A stretch of 64,000 bases of DNA from CBDIDH01 sp965277595 (GTDB taxonomy: Bacteria; Planctomycetota; Planctomycetia; Isosphaerales; Isosphaeraceae), in the NCBI GenBank assembly GCA_965277595.1, contig CBDIDH010000002.1, positions 3,844,001-3,908,000 of the forward strand, given 5' to 3'. This document shows, in pieces, positions 43,876 to 54,053 of the stretch. Positions within the stretch are counted from its first letter, which is position 1, and each line of letters begins with the position of its first letter. A program made the translations under genes and the position numbers. The notes under the pieces are model-generated. The model made no database searches. It saw only the letters and a list, made by a program, of their open reading frames with translations, and had not been told where the DNA came from.

Positions 43876-43880
43876 GAGGA

Positions 43881-43911
43881 AGCCAGTCTCTGAAGAGAGG
43901 CTGGCTTTTTT
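43881..43911 (+). terminator. Rho-independent terminator after the right tRNA fragment
   Basis: AGCCAG-T-CTCT, loop GAAG, AGAG-G-CTGGCT followed by T6. Position relative to the tRNA fragment matches the left copy, but the stem sequence differs. Confidence 0.85.
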
Positions 43912-44319
43912 CATTTCTCTGACCAATCCCCTTGGAAATCACGGTTTACGTCGTTTCGCATGTGGCATTCGTGTCGCCACGGATACGAAAAGGTCGGCTC
44001 CGCGGGGGAGTGAGCCGACGTGAGAAATACCGAGTTCACTCAACAGATTCTACCCGTAATACGGTCCGAAACGACGTCGGCGGGCGGTCCCGAAGGGATC
44101 GGGGACCGTCTAAGAAGCTTATAGCGACAGGCGAAGTCGAATCCCGAATCACAGAAAGGCCAGAAAATCGGAACCCGATTGGGTGCAAGCGACGATGGGG
44201 GCATTAGTCAAATCACGATACGCTAGTCAATCCGACCCCCAAACAGCGATGCCGCGACCTGAACCGTCGTTCCGTCCCATTCGCCGGTCGCCCGGTTCGG
44301 ATCATCGTCGGCAGGTCGG
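43912..44319. other. No gene seen
   Basis: About 400 bp right of the attachment site. No convincing coding frame, RNA or repeat. Confidence 0.4.
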
Positions 44320-44703
44320 CTAGTCAACGGACCCGGGAACGCTCGCGGCACCGTCGCCGGTTTTGGGACGGACGGCAAGCAAGCGGGCGATTTGGCGGAA
44401 GATGAGGTGAGTCGAAAGGGCGACGAAGTGTTGAGGCAGGGAGAACACGATGGCAGTCATCACACCCGATCGGATTCCATGCGGTGGGAATTGCGGCTTG
44501 ATGATGGCTGGTAGTCGGCTTCGGACGATAGCAATGAGTCTGAAGTAACCAACCCAAGAGTTCCAAACGGCCCAGCCAACGGTTGTATCCTCTGGGGCAT
44601 GGTTTTCATATCGAAGCATCAAGAACAGAGAACCTAACGTCACCGACGCACCGACAAGGAACTGCAAGGCAAGGCCCATCGGGCCCACGCCGTAAAGCCT
44701 CAT
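44320..44703 (-). CDS. Small membrane protein, unknown
   Basis: A 127-aa protein from the ATG at 44701-44703. The N-terminal segment LALQFLVGASVTLGSLFLML and a later segment VMTAIVFSLPQHFVALSTHL look membrane-spanning. No family recognised. The left end of IS1380 copy A begins only 39 bp upstream of its start, so its promoter has probably been displaced. Confidence 0.45.
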   Translation of the reverse strand: MRLYGVGPMGLALQFLVGASVTLGSLFLMLRYENHAPEDTTVGWAVWNSWVGYFRLIAIVRSRLPAIIKPQFPPHGIRSGVMTAIVFSLPQHFVALSTHLIFRQIARLLAVRPKTGDGAASVPGSVD

Positions 44704-44741
44704 CTCGTCAGTTATCGAGGCACGGCAGACCGCAAGGTTAA

Positions 44742-46583
44742 CCCTCAAACAAGCGTAATGTGAGCCCTTTGATCGCCTCGTCTTCGGCCCGAGATGGTCA
44801 CGTACCCTCTCCGGGCCGGGTCATCGACTCCTAGTTCACACCGCGCCGAGTTCGGTCTCTCATCAATCCCCTCCCCTCGTCAGTTCGGAGCCTCCAGGGA
44901 CCGGAGCATCCGGACTCCGGCTTCAGGTCTCCTCCGCTTCAACACAGCCGGTGAGCGCGCAGCCGCTCCACCAACCGCGGGAACACGTCCCGCCACGGGT
45001 TCCATGACAGCAATCGGTACACGATCCGGCGGGACGTTCGCACGACCTGGCAAGGCACCTGGATCATCGCCACGCAGAACGTGCTGAACTCCATCCGCGA
45101 GAGCGATCGCTTCTCCGACCGGTGCTTCTCCGCCCACCGACCGGCCTCGGGCAGCAGCAACGCCGCTCACGCCTTCTGGCTCCACGCCAGGCTCGCGATC
45201 ACTAGGTACGCCCAGTGGCTTGCTCACCAGGTCGCCCACCGGCATCGCCAGTGCATTGACCCCGCCCTTGAGCTGCGCGATCAGGTTCTCCTGGTCGCAA
45301 CGGCCGTTGGACAGGAAGATGATCTCCGATGCCTCAGCCGTCCGATCGTTGGTAATGTAGAAGAAGTAGCGATACTCCTCGAAGAGCACCATCTGGCCCT
45401 GCTCCAACGACAACCGCTTGCCGAGCACGACGACCCGATAGGTCTCCTTGCAGGCCGTCGGGCGGTAGTCGAACTCGGCGACCTCCTCCCCCTTCAGCCG
45501 GATCGTCTCGAACTGGCGGGCGACGACGATCGGCGACTTGTGGTCCTGACGGACCCCTCGGGGCGTGGTCTTGATCGAGTACCGGGCGGGGCGTTCCAGC
45601 ACGCCGTAGGAATCGGCGGGCAGGTCCTCGGCCAGCCCCTTCAGCTTGGTCATGGCGTTGATCCCGAAGACGAAGCGGACGCCGCCGACGTCCCAGCGGT
45701 CGAGGTGCTTCGTCTGGGTGAAGTCGGTGTCGCCCGGCGGGGTAATCTCGCTGAAGCCGCCGCGGCGGCACGGGGCGGCGGCCCTATCGAGGTAGCCGTC
45801 TGCGTGCTCGTGCGAGGGGCGGTTGCCGCTGCGGTTGGCCAGGAACAGCGGCTCGCGGGTGTTGGCCCGCGAGTCCACCAGCGGGTGGTAGCCCCAGGTC
45901 CCGTTTTAGGAGATGTCCACCCCTTTGCTTGCACCGGCCGTCGGTGGGGACGAGCGTGCCGTCTGCGTCGATGAACGCCTCGTCGAAGAAGGCGTCGGGC
46001 TGCCGCTTCCAGACCCGGAGTCGGGACTCGTTGAGGGTGTCCATGAGCCGCCCGACGTCGGCCTCCGCGAAGCGGCGGCGGAAGTCCCCGGCGGTGGTGG
46101 GCTCGGGGATGCGAGTGGCCCCGAGGGCGTCGAGCGAGACCTCGTCGTTGCGTCGGACCTCCAGGTGCTCGATGCGACTGCCGCCGGCCATGAGGTTGTA
46201 GGCGATGTTCAGGACGTGGGCGCTCTCATGATAGGGCAGGTGCCGCTTGAGCAAGTGGAGGTCTCGGTCGATGTCATCGATGAGGCCGACCTAGCGGGCC
46301 AGGAGGTGAATGGCCCCGATGCCGCCGGGTCCGATCGGAGATCTCGTAGTGGATGTTGGAGGCGGCCATCATCGGCCGTGGAGATTCGACGCCCGGCTGG
46401 TTCTCGATGCGACGGAGGATTCGCCTCTTGCGGGCGGTGAGTTGTCGGCGGATGGTGGCGTTCACTCGAAAACCTCCTGGCGGCGGATCGACGAGGGGGT
46501 GAAGTACCTCGATTGTTCGCCAGAACCAGGGGGTTTTCGAGTTTTCTCATCCGAAGGAAGCTGGGATTACGCTTGGTTGAGGA
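44742..46583 (-). mobile_element. IS1380-family element, copy A (decayed)
   Basis: An 1842-bp element in reverse orientation. Ends: CCTCAAACAAGCGTAATGTG at the left and, on the minus strand, CCTCAACCAAGCGTAAT at the right, the same terminal repeats as copy B. Flanking tetranucleotides are TTAA (44738-44741) and CTAA (46584-46587), possibly a decayed target duplication. The transposase gene is broken. Confidence 0.8.
44939..46465 (-). pseudogene. IS1380 transposase, broken copy
   Basis: Homologous along its length to the intact transposase at 48531. In-frame stops at 46291-46293 (TAG) and 45906-45908 (TAA, in place of the Tyr codon of DISYNG), plus a frameshift near 45225 that moves the C-terminal end (RMEFSTFCVAMIQVPCQVV) to another frame. 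Not functional; it could be mobilised only in trans by copy B. Confidence 0.85.
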
Positions 46584-47098
46584 CTAACGACGGGCTGCCG
46601 CTCATCCGAGAGACCGCCGAGCGGCAGTTCGCGGCGATGGGGTTTTCGGGCAACGGCATGACGTTCGGCGCTCTGGCCGCCATGATGGCCTGCGACGCCG
46701 CGCGGGGGAAAAGGCACCCCTGGCGTGACCTCCTCGACGTTCACCGAAAGAAGTTGGGCAGCACCTGGGACGACATCCGCGAGAATCTTGACTACCCCTA
46801 CTACATGATCAAGGTCCGATTCTCCTCGGCCGAGCGGAAGACGACGCGCGGCCTCAAGCCGGGCGGCGGGAAGATCCTGGCTCTCAAGGGCCGTCGCCTG
46901 GCCGCCTACCGCGATCCGAAGGGGAACGTCGCCACGCTGTCGCCTGTCTGCTCGCACCTCGGCTGCCTCGTGAGCTGGAACGCGGCCAAATCGACGTGGA
47001 ATTGCCCGAGTCACGGTTCCCGGTTCAAGCCCGCGGGCCAGGTGCTCGCGCGCCCCGCCGAGTCGCCGTTGGAACCCGTCTCGCTCGACGAGGAATGA
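46584..47098 (+). pseudogene. C-terminal fragment of an FAD oxidoreductase with Rieske [2Fe-2S] domain
   Basis: A frame open from the IS1380 border to 47098. The first part is the end of a DadA/GlpA-type FAD domain (FAAMGFSGNGMTFGALAAMM). Residues ~110-170 form a Rieske cluster-binding site: CSHLGCLVSW and NCPSHGSRFKPAG supply the Cys/His ligands. Such fusions are redox enzymes of unknown substrate in many bacteria. The N-terminal FAD-binding half was removed by IS1380 copy A and is not found on the other side of the IS, so a deletion also took place. Confidence 0.75.
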
Positions 47099-48411
47099 CC
47101 TGAGCTTTGGCGTCTGAGGCCGAAGCGGAAGATGCGGGCGTCGAGGTTCGCGCGGACCAGAAAGTCGTCGGCGATCAGCCGCGCGGCGATGACGCTCAGC
47201 GTGATCCCGTTGCCGCCGTGGCCCAGCGCGAAGTAGTCGTCCGGCCGTTCGGGGCCGCGGCCGATCTAGGCGAGGCCGTCGTCGGTCTCGCCGAACGTGG
47301 CCGCCCACGCATGGGCGACCTCGAAATCCGCCGTGGGGAAGAGGGCGTAGAAGCGGCGAGTGAGATTTCGGGTCTTGCGATGGATCAGCCCATCGCGCCG
47401 AGGACTCTCCGCGAAGGGCGAGTCCGCACCGCCGATGATCACGCTGTTCGCCGGAGCGTACCGCGGGGAGAAATAAGGACGCGCGGTCTCCCAGATCAGC
47501 AGGGCTGTTTCCTTCTCGGGAATAACCAATGACCAAAGACCAATGACCGAGGAAAAATCGAAAACAGGAAAAATGGACAAGAGCCTTGCCGACCTTTTTC
47601 GGTCATCGGTTCTCGGTCATCGGTCATCAATTGAGAAGGAAACAGCCCTGCCCAGATCAGGCACCGTCCGGGCCATTCCGGGAAGGGGTCGATCGGCTCG
47701 CTCACGGCCGCGAAGGTGCTATGAAGTGTTCCCACATTGCGTCGCGGATAGGATTGGGACTCGTAGCCGGTCGCGAAGACGATTCGCCGGGCGGCGACGG
47801 TCGGACCGCCGTCGGTGTAGAGGACGGCCTGGCCGCGGCGCCGTTCGATGGCCTTCACTTCCGTCCTGTCCTAGGCGCGTAGCCCCATCCCCCGGGATTG
47901 CCTCAGGAGGGCGTGGGTCAACCTGAAGGCGTCGATCTCGGCATCCACCGCCGAGCGGATCGCCCCTGAGGCCGAGAAGGCGTACTCCTCCCGGACCCGC
48001 TCCGCTTCCAGGTAGTCGACGTCGAAGTCGCACAACGGGCGGCATACACGCTCGCGTTTGAGCTTCGGGACGTGGGATCTCTTGCTCGCCACGTAGAGTC
48101 TGCTCCGCCGCGTGAAGCCGCAGCCGTCGCCGAGCCTCGTCACCAGTTCCTCGGCCCGGTCGCTGGCCTCGATGCTGAGCCGGCAGGCCCTCACGGCATC
48201 CGCCTCCCCCACTCGGATGATGAGGTCGGCGAGCTCCGTATTGATCTCGTGCTGGAGAAGCGATGTGCTCGCGGCCGTGCTGCCCGCGCCGACGTCCCGT
48301 TTGTCGAGCAGGACGGTGTCGAAGCCCTCCTCCGCGCGGTTATAGGCGACGAGCGCGCCGGTGATTCCCCCGCCGATGACGGCGACCTCGCGGGTTTCGT
48401 CCTTCCTCTAG
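47011..48411 (-). pseudogene. DadA-like FAD-dependent oxidoreductase, broken
   Basis: The nucleotide-binding start is VIGGGITGALVAYNRAEE, followed by DVGAGSTAASTSLLQHEI, and the C-terminal FAD site reads RPDDYFALGHGGNGITLSV. Lesions: the 5' end is cut by IS1380 copy B at 48412, in-frame TAGs lie at 47871-47873 and 47266-47268, and a 151-bp MITE lies at 47500-47650. Removing the MITE and one target copy gives the continuous CLIWETARPYFSPR. It would have oxidised an amine or amino acid. Its tail overlaps the convergent Rieske fragment by ~90 bp. Confidence 0.75.
47500..47650. mobile_element. 151-bp MITE with perfect 18-bp inverted repeats
   Basis: Ends CAGGGCTGTTTCCTTCTC and its exact complement. 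It is flanked by a 10-bp target duplication CCCAGATCAG (47490-47499 and 47651-47660). The interior holds an imperfect palindrome made of repeated ACCAATGACC / GGTCATCGGT units. No coding capacity. It is inserted in the DadA-like gene. Confidence 0.9.
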
Positions 48412-50264
48412 TCCTCAACCAAGCGTAATCCGAGGCTGATCGAGGCCGGGAAGCTCGAAAACCCCCTGGTTTTAGCGAACAATCGAGGTACTTCACACCC
48501 CTCAATCGTTCGCCGCCAGGAGGTTTTCGAGTGAACGCCAATGTCCACCGCCAGTTGAACCGACGCAAGAGGCGAATCCTCCGCCGTATCAAGAACAGGC
48601 CCGGCGTCGAACGCCACCAGCCGATGATGGCCGCCTCCAACATCCACTACCAGATCACCGACCGGGTCCGGGCCATCGCCCCCGGCGGCATCGGGGCCAT
48701 CCACCTCCTTGCGCAGAAGCTCGGGCTGGTCCACGACATCGACGAGGAACTCCACCTCCTGAAACGGCACCTGCCGTATCACGAGAGTGATCACGTCCTG
48801 AATATCGCCTACAACCTCTTGTCCGGGGGGCAGCGGCTCGAACACCTCGAAGTCCGCCGCAACGACGAGGTCTACCTCGACGCCCTGGGGGCCGAGCGCA
48901 TCCCCGACCCCACCACGGCAGGCGACTTCTGCCGCCGGTTCACCGAAGGTGATGTCGAGCAGTTGATGGACATCTTCAATGAGGTCCGGCTCCGGGCCTG
49001 GAAGGAACAGCCTGAGGACTTCTTCGACGAGGCGTTCATCGACGCCGACGGGACGCTCGCCCCCAGCGACGGCTGGTGCAAGCAAGGGGTGGACATTTCC
49101 TACAACGGGGTGTGGGGATATCACCCGTTGGTGGTCTCACTGGCCAACACCGCCGAGCCCCTGTTCCTGGTCAACCGTAGCGGCAACCGGCCCTCGCACG
49201 AGCGTGCCGACGTCTACTTCGACAAGGCCGCCGCCCTTTGCCGACGGGCGGGGTTCCGCAAGATCACGTACCGGGGCGACACCGACTTCACCCAGACCAA
49301 GCACCTCGACCGGTGGGATCAAGGCGGCGCCCGGTTCATCTTCGGGATCGACGCCATGGCCAACCTCAAGGGGTTGGCCGAGCGGCTCCCCGACCTGAAA
49401 TACAGCGAGTTGGAGCGCCCGGCCCGACACACGATCAAGACCGTACCCCGCCAGACCAGGGAGCGGCACAAGGAGCGGATCGTCTCCGAGCGGCAGTTCG
49501 ACACCCTGAAGCTGATCGGCGAGGAGGTGGCCGAGTTCGAGTACCGGCCGGTCGCCTGCAAGAGGGCGTACCGGGTGATCGTGCTCAAGAAGAAGCTGAT
49601 CGTCGAGAAGGGTCAGTTGTGGCTGTTCGAGCCCGACCGGTACTTCTTCTACATCACCAACGACCTCATGACTCCGTCGTCAGAGATCGTCTTCCTGGCC
49701 AACGACCGTTGCGACCAGGAAAACCTGATCGCCCAACTCAAAGGCGGGGTGAAGGCGCTGGCGATGCCGGTGGACAACCTGGTGAGCAACTGGGCGTACA
49801 TGGTGATGGCGTCGCTGGCGTGGAGCCTGAAGGCGTGGAGTGCGCTGGTCCTGCCCGAGCAAGGCCGGTGGTCGGAGAAGTACCGGGCGGAGAAGCGGTC
49901 GCTGCTTCGGATGGAGTTCAGCACGTTCTGCGTGGCGATGATCCAGGTGCCCTGCCAGATCGTCAGGACCAGTCGGCGGACTGTCTACCGGCTCTTGTCA
50001 TGGAACCCATGGCAGGGCGTATTCCTCCGGTTGGTGGAGCGATTGCACGGTCGCCGGTTGTGTTGACCGGACGGCACCCTGAAGCCGGAGTCGGGATGCT
50101 CCGGTGCGTGTTGGCTCCATACCAATGAGAGGCGGTGGCGTGATGAGCGATCGAGATCGGGACGTGTGCAACCGGGTGACGAGAACCCGGCCCGGAGAAG
50201 GTACGTGACCATCCGAGGTAGGAAAGGACAAGGAATGGGGGCTCACATTACGCTTGTTTGAGGT
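48412..50264 (+). mobile_element. IS1380-family element, copy B (intact)
   Basis: An 1853-bp element. Left end TCCTCAACCAAGCGTAATC; right end, on the minus strand, ACCTCAAACAAGCGTAATG. It is flanked on both sides by CTAG (48408-48411 and 50265-50268), the 4-bp duplication expected for IS1380. It carries one complete transposase. Confidence 0.9.
48531..50066 (+). CDS. IS1380-family transposase (DDE)
   Basis: A 511-aa protein that starts with GTG at 48531, with AGGAGG 10 nt upstream. Family features: AYNLLSGGQRLEHLEVRRND, the first catalytic region AFIDADGTLAPSDGWCKQGV, the segment GDTDFTQTKHLDRWD, and the C-terminal RCDQENLIAQLKGGVKAL that carries the catalytic Glu. It looks intact and may be able to move both copies in this window. 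Confidence 0.9.
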   Translation: MNANVHRQLNRRKRRILRRIKNRPGVERHQPMMAASNIHYQITDRVRAIAPGGIGAIHLLAQKLGLVHDIDEELHLLKRHLPYHESDHVLNIAYNLLSGGQRLEHLEVRRNDEVYLDALGAERIPDPTTAGDFCRRFTEGDVEQLMDIFNEVRLRAWKEQPEDFFDEAFIDADGTLAPSDGWCKQGVDISYNGVWGYHPLVVSLANTAEPLFLVNRSGNRPSHERADVYFDKAAALCRRAGFRKITYRGDTDFTQTKHLDRWDQGGARFIFGIDAMANLKGLAERLPDLKYSELERPARHTIKTVPRQTRERHKERIVSERQFDTLKLIGEEVAEFEYRPVACKRAYRVIVLKKKLIVEKGQLWLFEPDRYFFYITNDLMTPSSEIVFLANDRCDQENLIAQLKGGVKALAMPVDNLVSNWAYMVMASLAWSLKAWSALVLPEQGRWSEKYRAEKRSLLRMEFSTFCVAMIQVPCQIVRTSRRTVYRLLSWNPWQGVFLRLVERLHGRRLC

Positions 50265-50461
50265 CTAGTGCCGGCTAGCTCTCCAGGAATCCCTTCTTCA
50301 ACGGCCAGAACGGCTGGCCTGAACGCAGGCCCATCGGCAACGCCCCGGCAAATAAGGGCCGCCCGCGACGCGGCCGGAAAGGTCGACATCGTACCCGTCG
50401 CCGGGCCTCGCGTCGTCATTGAAGCATTACCGCAGCCTATTGGCCAGAGAGCGCGCCGAGG

Positions 50462-51334
50462 TTAAATGAGCGGCTTGCCGCCGGTCACAGCGATCGTCGC
50501 CCCGGCCATGTAGCTCGATTCCTCTGACGCCAGAAGCACGAACACGGGGGACAGTTCGACCGGCTGCCCGGCCCGGCCCAGGGCCACGTCCTCGCCGAAG
50601 TTCTTCACCTTCTCCTTGGGCATGGTGGCGGGGATCAGCGGCGTCCAGATCGGACCGGGAGCCACGCAGTTCGCCCGGATGCCCTTCTTGCCGAGCATCT
50701 GGGCCAACCCGCCGGTAAAGTTCTGGATCGCCGCCTTCGTCATCGCGTACGGCAGGAGTTGCGGACTCGGGCTGTCGGCCTGGATCGACGAGGTGTTGAT
50801 CACCGCCCCGCCCGCGGGCATGTGCCGGACGGCCGCCCTGGTCAGCCAGAACATCGCGTAGAGGTTCGTCTTCAACGTCCGGTCGAACTCCTCCGTGGAG
50901 ATCTCCTCGATGGACTCGCGGGTCATCTGGAACGCGGCGTTGTTGACCAGGATGTCGACCTTGCCGAACTCCGCCACCGCCCGGTCCATGATCGCCTGGC
51001 AATGGGCCTCGTCGGTGATGTCACCCGGCACGGTGACGCATTTCCGCCCGGCGGCCTCGACCACCCGAGCGGTCGCCTCGGCGTCGCTCTCTTCGCTCAG
51101 ATACGAGATGAGGACATCGGCCCCCTCGCGCGCGAAAGCAAGGGCCACGGCACGGCCGATCCCGCTATCGCCCCCGGTGATGACCGCGGCCTTGCCGGTG
51201 AGCTTCCCCGATCCCTTGTAGCTCTTCTCGCCGTAGTCCGGCAGCGGATCCATCTCGGATTCCAGGCCGGGCGGTTCCTGCTGCTGGGAAGGATACGGGG
51301 GCCTCGGGTGTTTCCCGCGGAGGTCCTCTGCCAT
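50462..51334 (-). CDS. Short-chain dehydrogenase (YghA/YdaD-like SDR)
   Basis: A 290-aa protein from the ATG at 51332-51334 (AGGAGTT upstream). A ~40-residue Pro-rich N-terminus (PPYPSQQQEPPGLESEMDP) is typical of the stress-induced YghA/GSP39 subgroup. Then the Rossmann motif AAVITGGDSGIGRAVA, NNAA, the catalytic Ser in INTSSIQ and Tyr/Lys in YAMTKAA, and the ending SSYMAGATIAVTGG. It should reduce or oxidise carbonyl compounds with NAD(P)H. It is one of several genes here that elsewhere belong to general-stress regulons. Confidence 0.9.
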   Translation of the reverse strand: MAEDLRGKHPRPPYPSQQQEPPGLESEMDPLPDYGEKSYKGSGKLTGKAAVITGGDSGIGRAVALAFAREGADVLISYLSEESDAEATARVVEAAGRKCVTVPGDITDEAHCQAIMDRAVAEFGKVDILVNNAAFQMTRESIEEISTEEFDRTLKTNLYAMFWLTRAAVRHMPAGGAVINTSSIQADSPSPQLLPYAMTKAAIQNFTGGLAQMLGKKGIRANCVAPGPIWTPLIPATMPKEKVKNFGEDVALGRAGQPVELSPVFVLLASEESSYMAGATIAVTGGKPLI

Positions 51335-51464
51335 TGGTGTAACTCCTGGCGCTATCGCCGCGTGCCGCGTGGGGGTTTGCAGGTTCGGGATCGATCCTGG
51401 ATGGGCTGTTTTCTCTCGCAAGGGGCGTGCCGCCGGGAAGTGCCGGCATCCTCCGCTGGGTCCT

Positions 51465-54053
51465 TCAGACCCGCGCGGGCGACCCGAGGTTTCCGAGGTG
51501 CCCGTTCCGGCTCGCGTCGGGGCCATCCATGAATCGGGCTAGGTATGGGGCGGTCCGGCTCGTCGGTGACCTGGACACCATCGCCGGAGGTCCGGAGGCG
51601 ACGATCTTGCCGCCCTCCTCCCCGGCGCCAGGCCCGATGTCGATGACCCAGTCGCTCGCCGCGACGACCTTCATCTCGTGCTCGACCACGATGACCGTGT
51701 TGCCGGACTCGATCAGGCCGTCGAGCTGTGTCATCAGCTTGTCCACGTCCGAAGGGTGCAGGCCGGTGGCCGGCTCGTCGAGGACGTAGAGCGTGTCTCC
51801 GCGTTGGCCCCGCTGCAACTCGGTCGCGAGCTTGATCCGCTGCGCCTCGCCGCCCGAGAGCTCGGTCGCGGGCTGGCCGAGGCGGATGTACCCGAGCCCC
51901 ACCTCCCTGAGTACGGTCAGCGAACGGAGCACCCGCGGCTCCTCGGCGAAGAACTCGCAAGCGGCATCGACGGTCAGGCCCAGGACGTCGGCGATGTTCC
52001 TCTCGCGGTATTTGACCTCGAGGGTCTTCTCGTTGTAGCGGGCGCCGTGGCAGACGGGGCACGGGGCGTAGACGCTGGGGAGGAAGAGCAGCTCGACCAT
52101 GACGAAGCCTTCGCCCTCGCAGTTCTCGCAACGTCCCTTGGCGACGTTGAACGAGAACCGCCCCGCGTCGTAGTGACGGGCCCTGGCCACCTCGGTCGCC
52201 GCGAAGAGCTTGCGGATGTGGTCGAAGAGCCCCGTGTAGGTCGCCAAGTTCGAGCGGGGCGTACGTCCGATCGGCTTCTGGTCGACCCTCACCAGCCGCT
52301 TGATGCCCTCCAGGGACGTAATGCGTCCGTCGAGCGTGGTCGCCAACGGCCCCTCCAGGTCCGTGCCTTCCTCCTCGTCCACGGGGAGTTTGTGGCCGAG
52401 CTTCTCCGCCACGAGCTCCACGAGGACCTGACTGACGAGGCTCGACTTGCCCGAGCCGGAGACCCCGGTCACGCTCGTGAACACGCCCAGCGGGAAGGCG
52501 GCCTCCAGCCCGCGCAGGTTGTTCCGGGTGACGTCGGCCAGCTTCAGCCAGCCCTTCGGCTCCCGGGGCTTGCGGCGATCCCGAGTGGCCTCCGCGAACA
52601 GGTGGACCCGGGTCTGGGACGCCTCGACGTCCCTCAGGCCCTCGGGCGGTCCGCTGTAGAGGACATGGCCGCCCTGTTCACCCGCGGCCGGGCCGACGTC
52701 GACGATCCAATCGGCGTGGCGGATGACGTCGAGGTCGTGCTCGACGACGAACAGGGTGTTCCCGGACGCCTTCAGGCGGTCGAGGGCACGCAACAAGGCC
52801 TCGGTGTCGGCCGGGTGCAGCCCCGCCGACGGCTCGTCCAGGACGTAGACCACGCCGAAGAGGTTGGAGCGGACCTGGGTGGCCAGCCGAAGGCGTTGCA
52901 GCTCGCCCGGCGAGAGGGTGGGCGTGCTCCGCTCCAGCGAGAGATAGCCGAGGCCGAGGTCGATCAGGACGGCGAGCCTCCCCGCGAGGTCCTGGGCGAT
53001 CCGCCGGACGACGATCAGCTTCTCGGGGTGTTCCTTGGCGAGCTTCTCCAGGCCAGGGGCCTTGCCGTCCGCATAGGGACGCAGGATGGCCGAGAGGCGT
53101 GCGAGCGGGACGCGGGAGAAGCCCGTGATGTCGAGGCCCGCGAAGGTCACGCCCAGCGACTCGCGCCGGAGCCGCTTGCCCCGGCAGAGCGGGCACTCGC
53201 CGCTCAGCATGTACTGCATCGCCCGCTTCTTCATCAGCGGGCTCTGGGTCGTGGCGAAGGTGTGCAGCACGTGCTTCCGGGCGCTCGTGAACGTCCCCTG
53301 ATAGCTCGGCTCGTCCTCCCGCCTCAGGGCCTTCTTCACCTCCTCGGCGGTGTATCCCGAGTAGACGGGCACGGTCGGCTGCTCGTCCGTGAACAGGATC
53401 CAGTCGCGGTCCTCCGGCGGCAGGTCGCGCCAGGGGCGGTCGACGTCATACCCGAGCGTCATCAGGATCTCGCGGAGGTTCTGCCCGTGCCAGGCGGTCG
53501 GCCATGCGGCGACGGCCCGCTCCCGGATGGTCAGCGAGTCGTCCGGCACCATCGACCGCTCGGTGACTGTGTAGACCCGGCCCAGGCCGTGGCACTCGGG
53601 GCAAGCCCCTTCCGGCGTGTTGGGTGAGAACGCCTCGGCGTAGATGATCGGCTGCCCCGGCGGGTAATCCCCGGCCCGCGAGTAGAGCATCCTCAGAAGG
53701 TTCGAGAGCGTCGTGACGCTGCCGACCGAGGAGCGCGTTGTAGGCGAGCCTCGCTGCTGCTGGAGGGCCACCGCGGGCGGCAGGCCGTCGATCTCGTCCA
53801 CATCGGGATTGCCGAGCTGGTGGAAGAGTCTCCGGGCATAGGGCGAGACGGATTCGAGATAGCGCCTCTGGGCCTCGCCGTAGAGCGTGCCGAACGCCAG
53901 CGATGACTTGCCCGAGCCGGAGACGCCGGTGAAGACGACGAGGGCGTCCCGAGGGATCTCGAGGTCGACGTTCTTGAGGTTGTGCTCCCTCGCGCCCCGA
54001 ACGCGGACGAATCCGTTACGGGTCCGTCCGAGGTACTGATCGTGGTTTTCCAT
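51465..54053 (-). CDS. UvrA-like excinuclease ATPase (UvrA2-type)
   Basis: An 862-aa protein, shorter than canonical UvrA (~940 aa). Two ABC ATPase modules: Walker A FTGVSGSGKSSLAF near residue 43 and VTGVSGSGKSSLVS near 535, with signatures LSPGELQRLRL and LSGGEAQRIKL. Zinc sites: CPECHGLG, CPLCRGKRL and CENCEGEGF ... CPVCHGARY. The shorter length fits the UvrA2 class that lacks most of the UvrB-binding part, linked to drug resistance or DNA-damage tolerance. It lies beside LigD and SDR genes. Confidence 0.9.
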   Translation of the reverse strand: MENHDQYLGRTRNGFVRVRGAREHNLKNVDLEIPRDALVVFTGVSGSGKSSLAFGTLYGEAQRRYLESVSPYARRLFHQLGNPDVDEIDGLPPAVALQQQRGSPTTRSSVGSVTTLSNLLRMLYSRAGDYPPGQPIIYAEAFSPNTPEGACPECHGLGRVYTVTERSMVPDDSLTIRERAVAAWPTAWHGQNLREILMTLGYDVDRPWRDLPPEDRDWILFTDEQPTVPVYSGYTAEEVKKALRREDEPSYQGTFTSARKHVLHTFATTQSPLMKKRAMQYMLSGECPLCRGKRLRRESLGVTFAGLDITGFSRVPLARLSAILRPYADGKAPGLEKLAKEHPEKLIVVRRIAQDLAGRLAVLIDLGLGYLSLERSTPTLSPGELQRLRLATQVRSNLFGVVYVLDEPSAGLHPADTEALLRALDRLKASGNTLFVVEHDLDVIRHADWIVDVGPAAGEQGGHVLYSGPPEGLRDVEASQTRVHLFAEATRDRRKPREPKGWLKLADVTRNNLRGLEAAFPLGVFTSVTGVSGSGKSSLVSQVLVELVAEKLGHKLPVDEEEGTDLEGPLATTLDGRITSLEGIKRLVRVDQKPIGRTPRSNLATYTGLFDHIRKLFAATEVARARHYDAGRFSFNVAKGRCENCEGEGFVMVELLFLPSVYAPCPVCHGARYNEKTLEVKYRERNIADVLGLTVDAACEFFAEEPRVLRSLTVLREVGLGYIRLGQPATELSGGEAQRIKLATELQRGQRGDTLYVLDEPATGLHPSDVDKLMTQLDGLIESGNTVIVVEHEMKVVAASDWVIDIGPGAGEEGGKIVASGPPAMVSRSPTSRTAPYLARFMDGPDASRNGHLGNLGSPARV

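Noticed and set aside
43800..43880. A complete tRNA-Lys gene at the right repeat
   Set aside because: The 5' strand of the anticodon stem is missing, and so are the D arm and the 5' acceptor strand.
43519..43893. A 124-codon plus-strand open frame across the right attachment site
   Set aside because: It runs through the tRNA fragment and arm sites and has no protein-like composition.
31052..48400. Alternative genetic code or stop-codon recoding in the element
   Set aside because: In-frame stops are of all three kinds (TGA, TAG, TAA), also occur in transposase and oxidoreductase relics with frameshifts, and TAA/TGA/TAG are used as normal stops by intact genes.
51678..53627. A 649-codon plus-strand open frame opposite the UvrA-like gene
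   Set aside because: Antisense shadow of a clear UvrA family gene with the usual GC-skewed composition.
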